Shown: one piece after another, positions 1 through 5,521 of the stretch
Layout of the letters: every line of letters starts with the position of its first letter
Numbering within the stretch: position 1 is the first letter of the stretch
Source of the DNA: Claveliimonas sp963592205
GTDB taxonomy: Bacteria; Bacillota; Clostridia; Lachnospirales; Lachnospiraceae
Reading direction: 5' to 3'
Assembly (NCBI GenBank): GCA_963592205.1
Contig: CAVAVU010000105.1
Location: 1 to 10,140, forward strand
DNA length: 10,140 nt
Position numbers and translations under genes: made by a program
Notes under the pieces: generated by a model
What the model was told of the DNA's origin: nothing
What the model saw: only the letters and a program-made list of their open reading frames with translations
The model's database searches: none

Positions 1-16
1 GGTTTTTCGAGGTTTT

Positions 17-30
17 CGATTGTAAAATCG
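17..30 (-). terminator. Small hairpin after rpsI, possible weak terminator
   Basis: A short inverted repeat (arms CGATT and AATCG, 4-nt loop) begins 8 nt beyond the rpsI stop codon. On the minus strand it is followed by an A-rich rather than T-rich stretch, and the window ends there. It may be part of a 3' processing or termination structure, but the evidence is weak. Confidence 0.2.
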
Positions 31-37
31 CGTCCAA

Positions 38-430
38 TTATCTCTTGGAGAACTGAGGTGCGCGACGAGCGGCTTTGAGGCCGTACTTCTTACGTTCTTT
101 CATACGTGGGTCACGTGTCAGGAATCCAGCTTTCTTAAGTACTGGTCTGTAATCAGCGTCTGCCTCAAGAAGTGCTCTTGAAATACCATGACGGATTGCT
201 CCTGCCTGTCCTGTGTAACCGCCACCCTTTACGTTAACGATTACGTCAAATTTACCTTCTGTATCTGTCAGTACTAATGGCTGACGAACGATAACTTTCA
301 GAGTCTCAAGTCCAAGATACTCATCGATATCTCTTTTATTAATTGTAATCTTACCTGTTCCAGGTACAAGATATACTCTTGCGATTGATTTTTTTCTTCT
401 TCCTGTTCCGTAGAATTTTGCTGTAGCCAC
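38..430 (-). CDS. rpsI: 30S ribosomal protein S9
   Basis: This 130-residue protein is a complete S9 of standard length. S9 sits in the head of the small subunit, and its basic C-terminal tail reaches the P-site tRNA; here the protein ends in the expected PQFSKR. Other S9 hallmarks are GTGRRKKSIARVYL near the N terminus (residues 8-21), the glycine-rich VKGGGYTGQAGAIRHGISRAL segment in the middle (split here by residue about 75), and the LTRDPRMKERKKYG segment near residue 105. The start codon is GTG (428-430), supported by a strong AGGAGG 8 nt upstream; no better in-frame ATG exists. It follows rplM by 28 nt on the same strand, the conserved L13-S9 pair, and is almost certainly cotranscribed with it. 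Confidence 0.98.
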   Translation of the reverse strand: MATAKFYGTGRRKKSIARVYLVPGTGKITINKRDIDEYLGLETLKVIVRQPLVLTDTEGKFDVIVNVKGGGYTGQAGAIRHGISRALLEADADYRPVLKKAGFLTRDPRMKERKKYGLKAARRAPQFSKR

Positions 431-458
431 TGTTATATCCTCCTTTCGACCTTCCTAA

Positions 459-887
459 TTAAAATTTCAGTTCAACCGGCTTCTGAGCCTGCTGCTCATG
501 CTCCGGTCCTGCATATACATGAAGCTTCTTGATCATAGATCTTCCCAGAGGTCCCTTTGGAAGCATTCCCTTAACAGCCAGTTCGATCACGCGCTCTGGC
601 TTCTTGTCCATCATCTCTGCCAGAGTAGTCTCTTTCATTCCTCCAACATAGTCAGAGTGATTGTAATATACTTTCTGGCTCAGTTTCTTACCAGTTACTT
701 TAACTTTCTCAGCGTTAACTACGATTACGTAGTCACCTGTATCAACATGCGGTGTGAATTCCGGCTTGTTCTTTCCTCTTAAAACCTTTGCTACTTCTGA
801 TGCCAGACGTCCTAATGTGCAATCTGCTGCATCAACTACATACCATTTTCTTTCAATCTTATCTGGATTAGCCATATAAGTTTTCAT
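459..887 (-). CDS. rplM: 50S ribosomal protein L13
   Basis: This is a 142-residue L13, the same length as the E. coli protein. L13 is an early-assembling large-subunit protein that binds 23S rRNA. Recognisable family segments are the KWYVVDA N-terminal strand, LGRLASEVAKVLRGK, the TPHVDTGDYVIVVNAEKV core, VYYNHSDYVGG, and the signature RVIELAVKGMLPKGPLGRSM near residues 100-118. The ATG at 885-887 has an AGGAGG at 895-900 with good spacing. It is the first gene of the rplM-rpsI operon, under a perfect-consensus promoter about 115 nt upstream. In many Firmicutes this pair follows ecfT-truA; here the upstream neighbour is an insertion sequence, so that order is not present. Confidence 0.98.
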   Translation of the reverse strand: MKTYMANPDKIERKWYVVDAADCTLGRLASEVAKVLRGKNKPEFTPHVDTGDYVIVVNAEKVKVTGKKLSQKVYYNHSDYVGGMKETTLAEMMDKKPERVIELAVKGMLPKGPLGRSMIKKLHVYAGPEHEQQAQKPVELKF

Positions 888-992
888 TGGTTTCCCTCCT
901 GTGATTCATTACATTGCTTATTTAACAATTAACTCTATCGAAATCAGAAGCCTCCGGGGCTTTGGAGCATTCTGTTTCTCTCATCGTCATAC
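888..992 (-). ncRNA. rplM 5' leader, possible L13 autoregulatory leader
   Basis: The rplM transcript should begin near 992, leaving about 105 untranslated nt. The proximal part can fold in two mutually exclusive ways: AAGCC with GGCTT (948-952 with 958-962), or CTCC with GGAG (952-955 with 964-967). L13 leader elements that control this operon are known in Firmicutes, and position and length fit. I matched no covariance model, so membership in that RNA family is inference. Confidence 0.35.
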
Positions 993-998
993 TGACTT

Positions 999-1027
999 AT
1001 TATATTATACGCATCCCGGTGTGTCAA
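999..1027 (-). promoter_or_regulatory. rplM-rpsI sigma-A promoter
   Basis: On the minus strand there is a perfect TTGACA (1022-1027), a 17-bp spacer, and a perfect TATAAT (999-1004). Just upstream lie phased A-tract repeats (about 1028-1062) that look like an UP element. This is the expected strength for a ribosomal protein operon. Confidence 0.92.
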
Positions 1028-1062
1028 GCTTTTTCCCGTACTTTTCCCGATACTTTTTCGCA
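1028..1062 (-). repeat. A-tract repeats upstream of the rplM promoter
   Basis: Read on the minus strand, three near-repeats occur with a period of about 11-12 bp: GCGAAAAAGTAT, CGGGAAAAGTA and CGGGAAAAAGC, running straight into the -35 box. A-tracts in helical phase bend DNA and can act as UP elements. The same GCGAAAAAGTAT unit recurs at 2729-2741 beyond the insertion sequence. Confidence 0.5.
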
Positions 1063-1090
1063 CGAAGTTTTTCAAGGTAAACCGGGCACC

Positions 1091-1108
1091 CTGTTGCAGT
1101 TACTCTAA
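1091..1108 (+). repeat. Degenerate copy of the IS terminal motif, left flank
   Basis: This stretch matches the first 18 bases of the terminal motif (GTGTTGCATTTACTTTGA) at about 14 of 18 positions, in the same orientation. It starts 28 bp before the left end of the element and may be a decayed end of an earlier insertion. Chance similarity is possible. Confidence 0.3.
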
Positions 1109-1116
1109 AAAGTCAG

Positions 1117-1137
1117 GGGTGTTGCATTTACTTTGAC
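1117..1137 (+). repeat. Left terminal inverted repeat of the IS
   Basis: The sequence GGGTGTTGC followed by ATTTACTTTGAC pairs with the reverse complement of 2523-2543, with one mismatch in 21 (A versus G at position 10). Similarity stops abruptly after these 21 bases, which defines the end. Its inner part contains TTGACA pointing into the element, which could serve as a -35 for the transposase, although no matching -10 is clear at 17 bp. Confidence 0.85.
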
Positions 1138-1226
1138 AATTCTGCCTCTCCTCTTGCTTTTCTTCTATCTTTCTTTTCCAATATACTTAGCCTATGGCTA
1201 ATCTTATTTTTAGAAAGGATTTACCT

Positions 1227-2513
1227 ATGAACACTTCCAATTCAAAACACCTTACTTTAGAAGACCGTGTCCGTATCGAAACTATGATTTCTGAAGGCTT
1301 CTCTGCTCGTCACATTGCTCTTCGCCTTGACAAGTCTCCTTCTACCATTTCCCGTGAATTAAAAAAACATTCTTCCGTACGCATTCCAAGACATTGCGAT
1401 TGTCTCAATTCTTCTTCCTGTTATTGCAGACATATCTGCGGCGCTTCTTCCTGTCCCAAGAAGTGCAAGCTTTGTTCCAAAGCCAAGAAGTATTGCCAGG
1501 ACTACATTCAGGTCTTTTGTGATTCCCTGATCAATCATCCCCTTCATCTTTGCAATTCCTGCAGTAAAAGAAAGCTCTGTCATTTTGAACAGCGTTTCTA
1601 TTCCGCAACTTCTGCACAGCAGCAGTATCTGGATACTCTTACCAATTCACGCAATGGCTTTGATCTTTCTGCTCAAGAGCTTCAATTGATCAATGATCTC
1701 GTCTCTCCTCTTGTAATGCAGGGTCAATCTATTTATCACATCATTCATTCTAATAAGGATTCTCTTCCTATCAGCGAGTCTACACTCCGACGCCTTATAC
1801 ATCACTGCGAACTTGATGCCCGTCTCATTGATCTTCCTGAAACTGTAAAACGCAGACAACGCCATAAGTCCGAAGCAACTCCCAAACGGTCTCCTTCTGT
1901 CTCTAAAAGCGGTCACTTATACTCCGACTACCTTTCTTACATCCAGAAACATGATGTTCCCGTTGTACAAATGGATTGTATCGAAGGCTTAAAGACAGAT
2001 CTATGTTCTGTTTTAAGCCTGCATTTCGTCCCATTTCATATGCAGCTATACTTCATCTTAGAATCTCATACCGCTTCTTCCGTTGTATCTATGCTTGACC
2101 GGATTGAACAGGCTCTGGGAAAAGATTTGTTTGCTACATGCTTCCCTCTTATCCTCACTGACAACGGCTCTGAATTCGCAGACATCACTGGCATGGAACG
2201 GTCTTTTTTCGGTGGAAAACGCACATCTGTATTTTTCTGCGAACCGAATCGTTCCGACCAGAAAGCGCAATGCGAATGTAACCATAAACTTTTCCGCCGG
2301 ATTGTTCCAAAAGGAACTTTCTTAGACAACTTCATGCAATCAGCTATGGCACTGGCAACTGATCATATCAACAGTTACATCCGAAAATCCCTTTTTGGAA
2401 AATGTCCTTATGATCTTGCGCACGCTTCCCTCCCGGAAGATTTTTTCATTTTTTTAGGTTTAAAGCAGCTTCCTCCCGAAAGTGTTGACCTCACTCCTGG
2501 ACTATTACGATAG
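1227..2513 (+). CDS. IS30-family transposase (DDE)
   Basis: This 428-residue protein catalyses cut-and-join of the element ends. The N-terminal region carries an IS30-type helix-turn-helix (about residues 10-50: LTLEDRVRIETMISEG, then ARHIALRLDKSPSTISRELK). A cysteine-rich segment follows with 13 Cys between about residues 57 and 118, in CxC and CxxC spacings that suggest metal binding. The C-terminal half is the RNase H-like integrase core, with Asp250 in VQMDCIEG, Asp312 in LTDNGSEF and Glu350 in QCECNHKLFRRIVPKG, the usual IS30 third-residue context. I chose ATG 1227 because AGAAAGGA lies 7 nt before it; an in-frame ATG at 1194 lacks such a site. The frame is intact and all catalytic residues are present, so it is probably active or recently so. 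Confidence 0.93.
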   Translation: MNTSNSKHLTLEDRVRIETMISEGFSARHIALRLDKSPSTISRELKKHSSVRIPRHCDCLNSSSCYCRHICGASSCPKKCKLCSKAKKYCQDYIQVFCDSLINHPLHLCNSCSKRKLCHFEQRFYSATSAQQQYLDTLTNSRNGFDLSAQELQLINDLVSPLVMQGQSIYHIIHSNKDSLPISESTLRRLIHHCELDARLIDLPETVKRRQRHKSEATPKRSPSVSKSGHLYSDYLSYIQKHDVPVVQMDCIEGLKTDLCSVLSLHFVPFHMQLYFILESHTASSVVSMLDRIEQALGKDLFATCFPLILTDNGSEFADITGMERSFFGGKRTSVFFCEPNRSDQKAQCECNHKLFRRIVPKGTFLDNFMQSAMALATDHINSYIRKSLFGKCPYDLAHASLPEDFFIFLGLKQLPPESVDLTPGLLR

Positions 2514-2522
2514 CTCTGATCC

Positions 2523-2543
2523 GTCAAAGTAAACGCAACACCC
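2523..2543 (-). repeat. Right terminal inverted repeat of the IS
   Basis: The reverse complement of this segment matches the left terminal repeat at 20 of 21 positions. Only 6 bp after its GCAACAC end, a further terminal-like motif begins in the opposite orientation (2548). Confidence 0.85.
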
Positions 2544-2547
2544 AAGA

Positions 2548-2566
2548 GTGTTGCATTTAACCTGAC
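2548..2566 (+). repeat. IS terminal-motif copy 6 bp beyond the right end
   Basis: The segment GTGTTGCATTTAACCTGAC resembles the left end of the element (GTGTTGCATTTACTTTGAC). With the right terminal repeat it forms a head-to-head pair of ends separated by 6 bp. Its 3' part overlaps an 8-bp hairpin arm (2560-2567 with 2575-2582). Confidence 0.65.
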
Positions 2567-2582
2567 AGGTTCTATGTCAGGT
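2560..2582. repeat. Hairpin next to the IS right end
   Basis: The arms ACCTGACA and TGTCAGGT are perfectly complementary over 8 bp with a 7-nt loop. There is no T-run on either side, so it is not an intrinsic terminator. It overlaps the adjacent terminal-like motif. Function unknown. Confidence 0.5.
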
Positions 2583-2646
2583 CTATTTGGCATGCGTATT
2601 TTCGCCTATTGATTTACATATCCTCACATCTTTCATACAAAAACGG

Positions 2647-2674
2647 AAAAACAGCAGCTCTTTCGAACTGCTGT
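2647..2674 (-). terminator. Second terminator-like hairpin between IS and peptidase operon
   Basis: Read on the minus strand, ACAGCAG and CTGCTGT form a 7-bp stem (2668-2674 with 2651-2657) with a 10-nt loop, followed by TTTTCCG and more T. It could back up the peptidase-operon terminator 100 bp upstream on that strand, or be left over from a gene that has gone. Confidence 0.5.
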
Positions 2675-2676
2675 AA

Positions 2677-2719
2677 GTGTTGCATTTACCTTTTTCAAGG
2701 AGTGTTGCATTTACTTTGA
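2677..2719 (+). repeat. Tandem pair of IS terminal-like motifs
   Basis: Two direct copies of GTGTTGCATTTAC start at 2677 and 2702, exactly 25 bp apart. The second continues as GTGTTGCATTTACTTTGA, identical to the left terminus over 18 bases. Between them lies TTTTTCAAGG, which also occurs at 1068-1077 on the other side of the element. Both copies point the same way as the left terminus, and no transposase gene follows them. Confidence 0.7.
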
Positions 2720-2728
2720 ATATCTCGC

Positions 2729-2756
2729 ATACTTTTTCGCATAACTTTTTCGCATA
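2729..2756 (-). repeat. A-tract repeats matching the rplM upstream array
   Basis: On the minus strand the unit GCGAAAAAGT occurs twice, about 13 bp apart, followed by another A-tract. The 13-base ATACTTTTTCGCA (2729-2741) is identical to 1050-1062, on the other side of the insertion sequence. Confidence 0.5.
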
Positions 2757-2767
2757 TTTTTATATAG

Positions 2768-2806
2768 AAAAAAACCTGCTGCCAATCTGGAGGAGTAACA
2801 GCAGAC
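2768..2806 (-). terminator. Terminator of the hydrolase-permease-peptidase operon
   Basis: On the minus strand CTGCTG (2799-2804) pairs with CAGCAG (2776-2781), with flanking wobble pairs, and is followed directly by seven T (2768-2774). It starts about 28 nt after the stop codon of the M24 gene, the expected place for an intrinsic terminator. Confidence 0.7.
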
Positions 2807-2831
2807 CTATTCCTATTAAGCTAATAAATCT

Positions 2832-3926
2832 TTAATTGGATTCATCGTTTCCAACTATCTGCAGATCCTTAGGATACTTAGTCAGCACCTCGCATCCGTC
2901 TTCTGTCACAATTACCAGGTCTTCGATCCGGACTCCGACATCATCTTTCAGATAAATGCCCGGTTCAATCGAAAAGCACATACCCGGTTCTGCAATCAGG
3001 TCACAGGAAGCACTTGCCTCCGGCGGTTCGTGGACAGTCATGCCCACGCCATGGCCGGTTCGGGTCAGGAAGTATTCCCCATATCCTGCATCTGTAATCA
3101 CCTTACGTGCTGCCGCATCGACCGCTGACATTTTCACGCCGGGTTTTACAGTGTCAATCGCCGCCTGCTGGGCGGTCTTTACAATTTCATATATTCTGCG
3201 GTGTTCTTCACTACAGCTTTTATAGAATACCGTTCTGGTCATGTCACACCAGTAATTATTAATCGGTGCCCACAGATCAAACAGTACTGCATCTCCTTCT
3301 TTCAGCATCTCTCCTTTCTCCGCTCCATGATGCGGTTCTGCTGCATTTTTTCCATAACATACATACTGCAGCTGCATATCTTGAACTGCTCCGTGTTCTT
3401 CAAAGAATACTTCTATCATATCCGACAGAGTCTTCTCATCCAGATCCGGATTAATATGTGTAATGCCATACTCAACTGCCATATCATTGATATGCGCAGC
3501 ATATCGGAGCGCCTCTTTTTCCGCATCGTCTTTACGTGACTTACAGATATCAATCGGGTCTGATCCGAGTACCGGAATCAGATCATCTCGTTCCCCCAAT
3601 ATAGAAATCGTGTGCCTGGATGCCCAGTTCTTGTCAAAACCAATCTTTCCAGGTTCCAGTTCATCTGCGATCATCTTGTATGGATTCTCGCCGTCTGCAT
3701 AATAATGCATGATCATGCCTTCCATTGGTTCAAAACAGAACAGGTTATTCATAAATGCATGTATTTCGCCAGTATCTTTTACCAGCAGAGCGCCGCACCG
3801 TTCCATCGGATTCACGATGCGTCCTGTCAGCCATAAAATGGCCGGATCATCTGCGATCAGTATCTGTGAGAGCTGTTCTTTCCGCATCTCTTCCACCACT
3901 CTGGCTAATCTTTCTTTATTAATCAT
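2832..3926 (-). CDS. M24-family Xaa-Pro dipeptidase/aminopeptidase-like protein
   Basis: This 364-residue cytoplasmic protein has the pita-bread metallopeptidase fold typical of Xaa-Pro dipeptidases and aminopeptidases, with a creatinase-type N domain (about 1-130) and a C-terminal catalytic domain. All five dinuclear-metal ligands are present: Asp217 (LFDLW), Asp228 (CDMTRT), His292 (TGHGVG), Glu321 (SIEPG) and Glu335 (RIEDL). The auxiliary histidines His199 and His299 (VHEPP) are also present. Length is usual for PepQ-like enzymes. There is no signal peptide. The ATG at 3924-3926 has AAGGCGG 4 nt upstream, a little close. It is the last gene of the operon, 45 nt after the permease. The known family reaction is release of the residue before proline; some members instead act on creatine-like substrates, so exact specificity is not certain. 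Confidence 0.9.
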   Translation of the reverse strand: MINKERLARVVEEMRKEQLSQILIADDPAILWLTGRIVNPMERCGALLVKDTGEIHAFMNNLFCFEPMEGMIMHYYADGENPYKMIADELEPGKIGFDKNWASRHTISILGERDDLIPVLGSDPIDICKSRKDDAEKEALRYAAHINDMAVEYGITHINPDLDEKTLSDMIEVFFEEHGAVQDMQLQYVCYGKNAAEPHHGAEKGEMLKEGDAVLFDLWAPINNYWCDMTRTVFYKSCSEEHRRIYEIVKTAQQAAIDTVKPGVKMSAVDAAARKVITDAGYGEYFLTRTGHGVGMTVHEPPEASASCDLIAEPGMCFSIEPGIYLKDDVGVRIEDLVIVTEDGCEVLTKYPKDLQIVGNDESN

Positions 3927-3971
3927 ACATCCGCCTTCATCATCATTTATTTACTATATTTATCCGTTGTT

Positions 3972-5417
3972 TTACTCGCTGTCAGCCTTCTCTGCATGAT
4001 AATCCTTAATCGGGATCACCTTATTCTTAAGTCCGGAGCGTTTCCACAGCCACAGACCTGACAAGATAACAAGCAGGCCTCCGCCGATCATCTCTGTTTC
4101 GTAGATAATGTTATCTCTTACCGTTCCCATTACCGGCAGTGCTGAGCATACGATTGCTACTGTACAGATTGCCAGTTCCCAGTATGCAATACCAATGCCG
4201 AGAGACTTATTGGTTGTCAGCTGATATACATCCAGATTATCCTTTTTCTCTTTTTTGATCTTCGCATATGCAAGGAACAGCAGAACATATGGAAATAATG
4301 ATGTAAGCGCTGTCATAGTTACAAGTACGTTATAGATTGTTTCAACCGCTGGGAATAATGCCACGCCTGCCAACAGGATTGTTACCAGTACTGCCTGCGC
4401 AATGATCGCCTTATCCGGAATACCATATTCGTTATTCTTAGTCAGTTTCTCCGGGAAGATGCCTTCTTCTGCCTGTCCAAACAGCATCTTGGTTGGCTGT
4501 GCGATATAAAGTACGATCGCGCCAAAGATAGATAACGCAATTCCTAACGCAACCACCTGTACAAAAATCAACGGAACACCAAGGAGGTTACATGCAACAG
4601 TCAATGCTTCCAGTGTACCTGTATATGCAAAAATCTCTGATGTAGGCATCAACATGGTAATGCAGATTGAACCGATCACATATAATACACAGATTGTGCA
4701 GGCTGCAACAAAGATCGCACGAGGATAATCTTTCTTTGGATTCTCCATATCTGAAATAAAGTTAGCTGTCAGCTCTGCTCCGGTATATGCAAATGTAATA
4801 CCTGAGATTGCTACCAGAGAATTCATATTCAGCTTCGGAATCAGTGTTGCTGCAGTATATGTAGATGCACTTGGTGCTTTTTTCAAAACTACGATTGCCA
4901 GAAATGACATTCCGATCAACAGGATTGTCGGTATGGTAGATCCAAGGGAACCAACACTGGTAAAAATCTTACCAAAACGCATCCCCTTCATACTTGCCAG
5001 AGACAGTATCCAGAATACCGCCAGAGACATTACCAGCACCATAATTTTATTATCTGCAAGTTCCTGCTTGCCAATCATGTATGCAAAATTAATTGCAAAA
5101 AATGTTAAAAATGATGCATACCAGAATACTTTTGCTGTCCAGTTCAGCCACGATACCATAAATCCATATTTGGTACCAAATGCGATTTTTACCCACTCAC
5201 GGAGACCGCCGTCTGTAGGATATTCTGATGCAAGTTCTGCACACATAAGAGCCTGTGGCAGGAAAAACAGAAACATGAATGCAATCCACATAGGAATTGC
5301 ACCAAGCCCCAGACCAAAGCTGTCAGATACGGATTTCGCGATCCAGCGGATTCCGTATAATGCAGATACATTTAATAATATCAATTCAAAAAAGCCGATT
5401 TTTTTGTATTTATTCAT
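3972..5417 (-). CDS. APC-superfamily amino-acid permease/antiporter
   Basis: This 481-residue integral membrane protein has about 12 hydrophobic segments. It resembles the glutamate:GABA antiporter-like branch of the APC superfamily. Supporting features are the TM1 region LNVSALYGIRWIAKS, the loop motif CAELASEYPTDGGLREWV after TM2 (about residues 59-76), and FAYTGAELTANFISDMENPK in TM6 and the following loop (about 209-228). The last residues are charged and cytoplasmic. I chose the ATG at 5415-5417 because GGGGG lies 7 nt before it; the ATG two codons earlier would leave 1 nt. It lies between the hydrolase and the M24 gene on the same strand, so it probably imports the operon's substrate or swaps an amino-acid product. 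Substrate cannot be read from sequence. Confidence 0.88.
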   Translation of the reverse strand: MNKYKKIGFFELILLNVSALYGIRWIAKSVSDSFGLGLGAIPMWIAFMFLFFLPQALMCAELASEYPTDGGLREWVKIAFGTKYGFMVSWLNWTAKVFWYASFLTFFAINFAYMIGKQELADNKIMVLVMSLAVFWILSLASMKGMRFGKIFTSVGSLGSTIPTILLIGMSFLAIVVLKKAPSASTYTAATLIPKLNMNSLVAISGITFAYTGAELTANFISDMENPKKDYPRAIFVAACTICVLYVIGSICITMLMPTSEIFAYTGTLEALTVACNLLGVPLIFVQVVALGIALSIFGAIVLYIAQPTKMLFGQAEEGIFPEKLTKNNEYGIPDKAIIAQAVLVTILLAGVALFPAVETIYNVLVTMTALTSLFPYVLLFLAYAKIKKEKKDNLDVYQLTTNKSLGIGIAYWELAICTVAIVCSALPVMGTVRDNIIYETEMIGGGLLVILSGLWLWKRSGLKNKVIPIKDYHAEKADSE

Positions 5418-5429
5418 GCTCATTCCCCC

Positions 5430-5453
5430 GTTATAAACATGCTGTTTTATAAC
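5430..5453 (-). promoter_or_regulatory. AT-rich dyad directly before the permease ribosome-binding site
   Basis: GTTATAAA and TTTATAAC are perfect 8-bp inverted arms around an 8-nt loop. The dyad ends next to the GGGGG Shine-Dalgarno of the permease. In RNA it could form a weak hairpin affecting initiation; in DNA it could be a protein-binding site. Confidence 0.4.
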
Positions 5454-5454
5454 C

Positions 5455-5482
5455 GGCAGCTGTAAGATAACTCACAGCTGCC
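5455..5482 (-). other. Strong intercistronic hairpin between hydrolase and permease
   Basis: GGCAGCTGT (5455-5463) and ACAGCTGCC (5474-5482) are perfect 9-bp arms with a 10-nt loop; two further AG/CT pairs can form after one mismatch. No T-run follows on either strand. It is therefore better read as an mRNA processing, stability or attenuation structure inside the operon than as a simple terminator. Confidence 0.6.
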
Positions 5483-5521
5483 AGATGCCTTATATTGATA
5501 AAGTACAATAATTACATGTGA

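Larger units (their letters stand above)
1117..2543 (+). mobile_element. IS30-family insertion sequence, complete, about 1.43 kb
   Basis: The element consists of 21-bp terminal inverted repeats (1117-1137 and 2523-2543) around a single intact transposase gene that stops 9 bp before the right repeat. Length and one-gene organisation are usual for the IS30 family. No convincing target-site duplication is visible (left flank ...TCAG, right flank AAGA...), so the exact outer bases are uncertain by 1-3 nt. The missing duplication, together with nearby extra terminal motifs, suggests this is not a simple single insertion. It lies between the rplM promoter and the M24 peptidase operon and is transcribed away from rplM. 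Confidence 0.85.

Noticed and set aside
498..782. Open frame on the plus strand opposite rplM
   Set aside because: It is an antisense shadow of a conserved ribosomal protein gene, with no ribosome-binding site or recognisable product.
1133..1161. Transposase promoter using TTGACA in the left terminal repeat
   Set aside because: No reasonable -10 stands at 16-18 bp; the nearest TATACT (1182-1187) is too far. It is only noted in the repeat entry.
2677..2719. Possible CRISPR-like repeat
   Set aside because: Only two close units with a 10-bp interval and clear identity to the IS terminus; no array and no cas genes.
2544..2767. Possible gene remnant or MITE between the IS and the peptidase terminator
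   Set aside because: No frame resembles a known protein, and the terminal-like motifs here are all direct, not inverted, so it lacks MITE structure.
4933..5436. A 167-codon plus-strand frame opposite the permease
   Set aside because: Antisense to a well-supported membrane protein gene; the composition is what the complement of hydrophobic codons gives.
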